Assembly (NCBI GenBank): GCA_015482705.2
Contig: JADMLA020000019.1
Coordinates: forward strand, 1-64,000
DNA length: 64,000 nt
Reading direction: 5' to 3'
DNA from: Prosthecochloris sp.
Lineage (GTDB): Bacteria; Bacteroidota; Chlorobiia; Chlorobiales; Chlorobiaceae
How positions within the stretch are numbered: the first letter of the stretch is position 1; every line of letters starts with the position of its first letter. Below are positions 61,846-64,000 of this stretch, in pieces. Both the position numbers and the translations under genes were made by a program. Under the pieces are notes generated by a model that did not search any database, was not told where the DNA came from, and saw nothing but the letters and a program-made list of their open reading frames with translations.

Positions 61846-62157
61846 CTATGCTCCGCGAGTAGGTCTCGAACCTACATCCCGACTCTCCGGGTTAACTCCC
61901 GCATGCTATATCTTGATCTCACCCGAAACGATTCGGGTGATCATCATCTTGCTTTCCCAGCTCTTTCTCCTCTTTTCAATCGCGAGCGCTTCACTGCGTC
62001 CGGGGTAATGTTTCATGAAAATAATTTTTCACGGCCGAGAACGATCGGTAAACCTCGTCTCCTGGCTATTGTGAAATTCAAGGCAACGAGTCGGATCAGA
62101 AGAAACGCCGACGTAATAACGTTCCACGCTTCCCGATCCCAGAATATGCAGCGCAAA
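61846..62157 (-). pseudogene. GIY-YIG endonuclease pseudogene with tRNA-like 3' tail
   Basis: A single reading frame with two stops. It reads ALHILGSGSVERYYVGVSSD (GIY-like/YIG motif), HNSQETRFTDRSRP, stop TGA at 62029 (where Trp is expected), then KIIFMKHYPGRSEALAIEKR (catalytic Glu) to GEIKI, stop TAG at 61906, then NPESRDVGSRPTRGA. The last part is the translation of a tRNA-like T-arm and acceptor end (GTAGGTTCGAGACCTAC then TCGCGGA). The start is unclear, as it abuts the Ada-like gene. No functional 5' tRNA half is present. Confidence 0.8.
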
Positions 62158-62162
62158 GGTTT

Positions 62163-63020
62163 TTATACCGATCTTGCTGTTTCCCATCCGATCAAAGCCT
62201 TTTTTCTCGCTGCTCCCCAACGGTATTGATGAATTTTCCCAGATTTTGCAATCACGCGATGGCAGGGGATGAGGTAGGCTACGGGATTGACCGCAATGGC
62301 ACTGGCAACTGCCCGAAAGGCCTTGGGATGGCCAATATACGAAGCAACATCCTGATAACTTACAACACAGCCCATGGGAATGTTTAACAAGGCTTTCCAT
62401 ACATTGATTTGAAAATTGGTTCCCTTGATCTGCAAATTAAATGGGTGTACGCTTTTCTGTCGATCAATCTTAAATATATCATTAACGATCGGGGAAACGG
62501 TAGTCGGATTTTCAATAAACTCGGAACCTGGCCATGTATCGAACAACTGATCCAATGTTTCGGCTCGTTCTCCCGACTCTGCAAATCCAAAAAAACATAT
62601 CCCCCTCTGAGTGGTTGCCAACAGACACTGACCTAAAGGCGAATCACAGAAACCATACGAAATCTGTAAGCCTGAACCCTGTTTTTTAAAATCACCAGGC
62701 GTCATCCCATCGAAAGTAACGAATAAATCGTGGAGGCGACTAGGACCTGACAAACCTGCATCCAAAGCGGTTTCAAGTAAGTTTTTCGATTCGATCAATC
62801 TTTTTTTAGTGTAGTCAAGCGTTATAAACTGCATGAATTGGATCGGGCTTATCCCAGCCCACCGCTTGAAGAGCCGTTGAAAATGATATTTGCTTAAATG
62901 AACGCTCTTCGCCATCTGATCCAAGGTCGGTTGGGATTTAAAATTTGCTTCGATGAATTGAATTGCTTTTTCAATCCGTTGGAAGTCCTCGGACTGCTGC
63001 GAATAATCATATGTATTCAT
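62163..63020 (-). CDS. Ada-like AraC-HTH / methylated-DNA-protein-cysteine methyltransferase fusion
   Basis: A 285-residue protein: an AraC-type helix-turn-helix (residues 15-115, SVHLSKYHFQRLFKRWAG, with the second HTH near LTAL) and a C-terminal O6-alkylguanine transferase domain with the acceptor motif IPCHRVI (Cys254) and RWGAARKKALIGWE. The phosphotriester-sensing N-terminal domain of E. coli Ada is absent, so it should respond only through the MGMT domain or act as a repair enzyme with DNA-binding aid. It is divergent from the DMT transporter. Confidence 0.88.
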   Translation of the reverse strand: MNTYDYSQQSEDFQRIEKAIQFIEANFKSQPTLDQMAKSVHLSKYHFQRLFKRWAGISPIQFMQFITLDYTKKRLIESKNLLETALDAGLSGPSRLHDLFVTFDGMTPGDFKKQGSGLQISYGFCDSPLGQCLLATTQRGICFFGFAESGERAETLDQLFDTWPGSEFIENPTTVSPIVNDIFKIDRQKSVHPFNLQIKGTNFQINVWKALLNIPMGCVVSYQDVASYIGHPKAFRAVASAIAVNPVAYLIPCHRVIAKSGKIHQYRWGAARKKALIGWETARSV

Positions 63021-63204
63021 TGCTAACCTTTTTCATTGCTAACCCACCATCATAATACTGAACTATAGCAAAGACATCCACCCGAATCTTGCTATACAAT
63101 TCAGCAACATTCGGGTCGCAGCGTTCCCCCGCAAACACGTATTATTGAAGCACGCAAACAATGTGACAAATTTGGTAGGCTAGTGACAATTAATCGGGGG
63201 ATAC

Positions 63205-64000
63205 ATGAAAGCACAGAAAAGTGTACGAATGTCCGAAGCAGTTAACCACGTAATGGGATTTCATGAATGGATTCTTATCGTTTTATTATCAATTCTATGG
63301 GGAGGCTCTTTTTTCTTTGTAGGTGTGGCCGTCAAAGACTTCCAACCTTTCACTATAGTACTCTGCCGGGTGGCCCTCGCATCGGTTATTCTTCTGGTCG
63401 TCATATATGTAAAAGGGAATACAATGCCGTCATCGCTGGCTTTGTGGAGTGGCTTCATCGTCATGGGCGCACTGAACAATTTGATTCCTTTCAGCCTGAT
63501 TGTCTGGGGACAAACTCATATAGGTAGCGGTCTTGCAAGTATACTCAATGGTACAACACCAATATTTGGCGTTATCCTTGCTCATTTTCTAACAAAGGAA
63601 GAACGACTGACAACGAACCGGGTGTCTGGTGTATTGGTCGGCTGGGTAGGTGTCTCAGTATTGATCGGAATCGATTCATTACGCAACTTTGGTATTGAAA
63701 TGCTTGGGCAATTTGCCGTTCTTGGAGCCGCTTTTTCATATGCGTGTGCGGCAATTTATGGGCGTCGTTTTAAAGGCCTCAGCCCTCTTGTCGTAGCTAC
63801 TGGAATGCTGTGTGGTTCTACGATTATGATGACACCTATGGCGCTGTTTATTGATCAACCATGGCATCTATCGCCTAGTGGCTATACAATGATAGCGCTC
63901 TTTGGATTGGCTGCTATCAGCACATCGCTGGCGTACATTATCTATTTCAGAATATTGGCCACTGCTGGACCGACGAATCTCCTGTTGGTTACCTTATTGA
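63205..64000 (+). CDS. DMT-superfamily (EamA) transporter, 3' truncated by window end
   Basis: The frame is open from ATG 63205 through the end of the window (265 codons). The N-terminal helix ILIVLLSILWGGSFFFVGVA and repeated hydrophobic helices with SLIVWGQTHIGSGLASILNG and GIEMLGQFAVLGAAFSYACA are typical EamA repeats. Substrate unknown. The start is the first ATG after a GGGGG sequence; nothing else is in the 184-base gap from the Ada-like gene. It is more AT rich than the core genes. Confidence 0.85.
   Translation, partial: MKAQKSVRMSEAVNHVMGFHEWILIVLLSILWGGSFFFVGVAVKDFQPFTIVLCRVALASVILLVVIYVKGNTMPSSLALWSGFIVMGALNNLIPFSLIVWGQTHIGSGLASILNGTTPIFGVILAHFLTKEERLTTNRVSGVLVGWVGVSVLIGIDSLRNFGIEMLGQFAVLGAAFSYACAAIYGRRFKGLSPLVVATGMLCGSTIMMTPMALFIDQPWHLSPSGYTMIALFGLAAISTSLAYIIYFRILATAGPTNLLLVTLL

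Noticed and set aside
61846..61905. Possible tRNA gene on the minus strand (good T-arm GTAGGTTCGAGACCTAC and TCGCGGA acceptor end)
   Set aside because: There is no 5' acceptor strand (TCCGCGA) or D-arm upstream; the upstream sequence is the GIY-YIG coding frame. It is a tRNA-like 3' tail only.
1..64000. CRISPR arrays, rRNA genes, complete insertion sequences or prophage
   Set aside because: No regularly spaced direct repeats, no rRNA-like stretch and no transposase, integrase or phage structural gene was found on reading both strands.

Overview
The window looks like chromosomal DNA of an anaerobic sulfur-oxidising phototroph, most likely a green sulfur bacterium (Chlorobi). The reasons are two tandem small mono-heme cytochromes of the c-555 type, an SQR-family flavoprotein, a polysulfide-reductase-like PsrABC complex, an octaheme tetrathionate-reductase-like cytochrome, a MoaC-MoaB fusion and a type-2 LeuA. 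A complete Na+-NQR operon hints at a marine or saline lineage such as Prosthecochloris. This is inference: no reaction-centre, chlorosome or rRNA gene lies in the window.

Layout. 0-5 kb: a SatD-like/DUF3307 pair, then a minus-strand MoxR - DUF58 - BatD-like module. 5-10.6 kb: tsaD, yajC, carA, a TPR protein, a B12-domain radical SAM protein and two c-type cytochromes. 10.7-12.5 kb: a cobalamin-riboswitch/terminator cassette controlling a 47-residue peptide and a SPASM radical SAM maturase (the most interesting locus). 12.6-16 kb: a BASS transporter, SemiSWEET, proC and a second BatD-like protein. 16-20.8 kb: a minus-strand molybdopterin operon (moaE, moaD, moeA, moaCB, moaA) with a GDPD gene; a mobB-mobA fusion follows at 22.5 kb. 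24.3-30 kb: nqrABCDEF. 30.6-34.4 kb: psrABC, whose catalytic subunit is a molybdopterin enzyme and so a likely client of the Moco genes.

34.5-41.4 kb is accessory in character: a SOUL lipoprotein, DinB-like, DUF2461, DUF202, an Acg-type nitroreductase, a methyltransferase, two unknown proteins, a degenerate Fic fragment and a palindromic repeat. 41.5-45.4 kb: cytochrome b plus octaheme cytochrome c, and an SQR-family protein with a very small downstream gene. 45.7-51.5 kb: housekeeping genes (ruvX, pyrE, tyrA, nadK, hemL) and a large unknown protein. 51.7-55.4 kb: DUF190, crcB, a small membrane protein, a Ca/Na-type antiporter and a HAD protein. 55.5-58.4 kb: a Fur-type regulator with a ZnuABC-like importer. 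58.6-60.5 kb: leuA behind a classical leucine attenuator, with leader peptide, antiterminator and terminator all readable. 60.5-64 kb: a META-domain lipoprotein, an AraC remnant, a dead GIY-YIG gene with a tRNA-like tail, an Ada-like protein and a truncated DMT transporter.

Main regulatory features are the cobalamin riboswitch (about 12.35-12.51 kb), the leu attenuator (60.3-60.46 kb), a Fur-box-like palindrome before fur, and a dispersed family of repeats with GAGGCTGTCTC termini at 20.8, 34.4, 41.2 and 51.6 kb.
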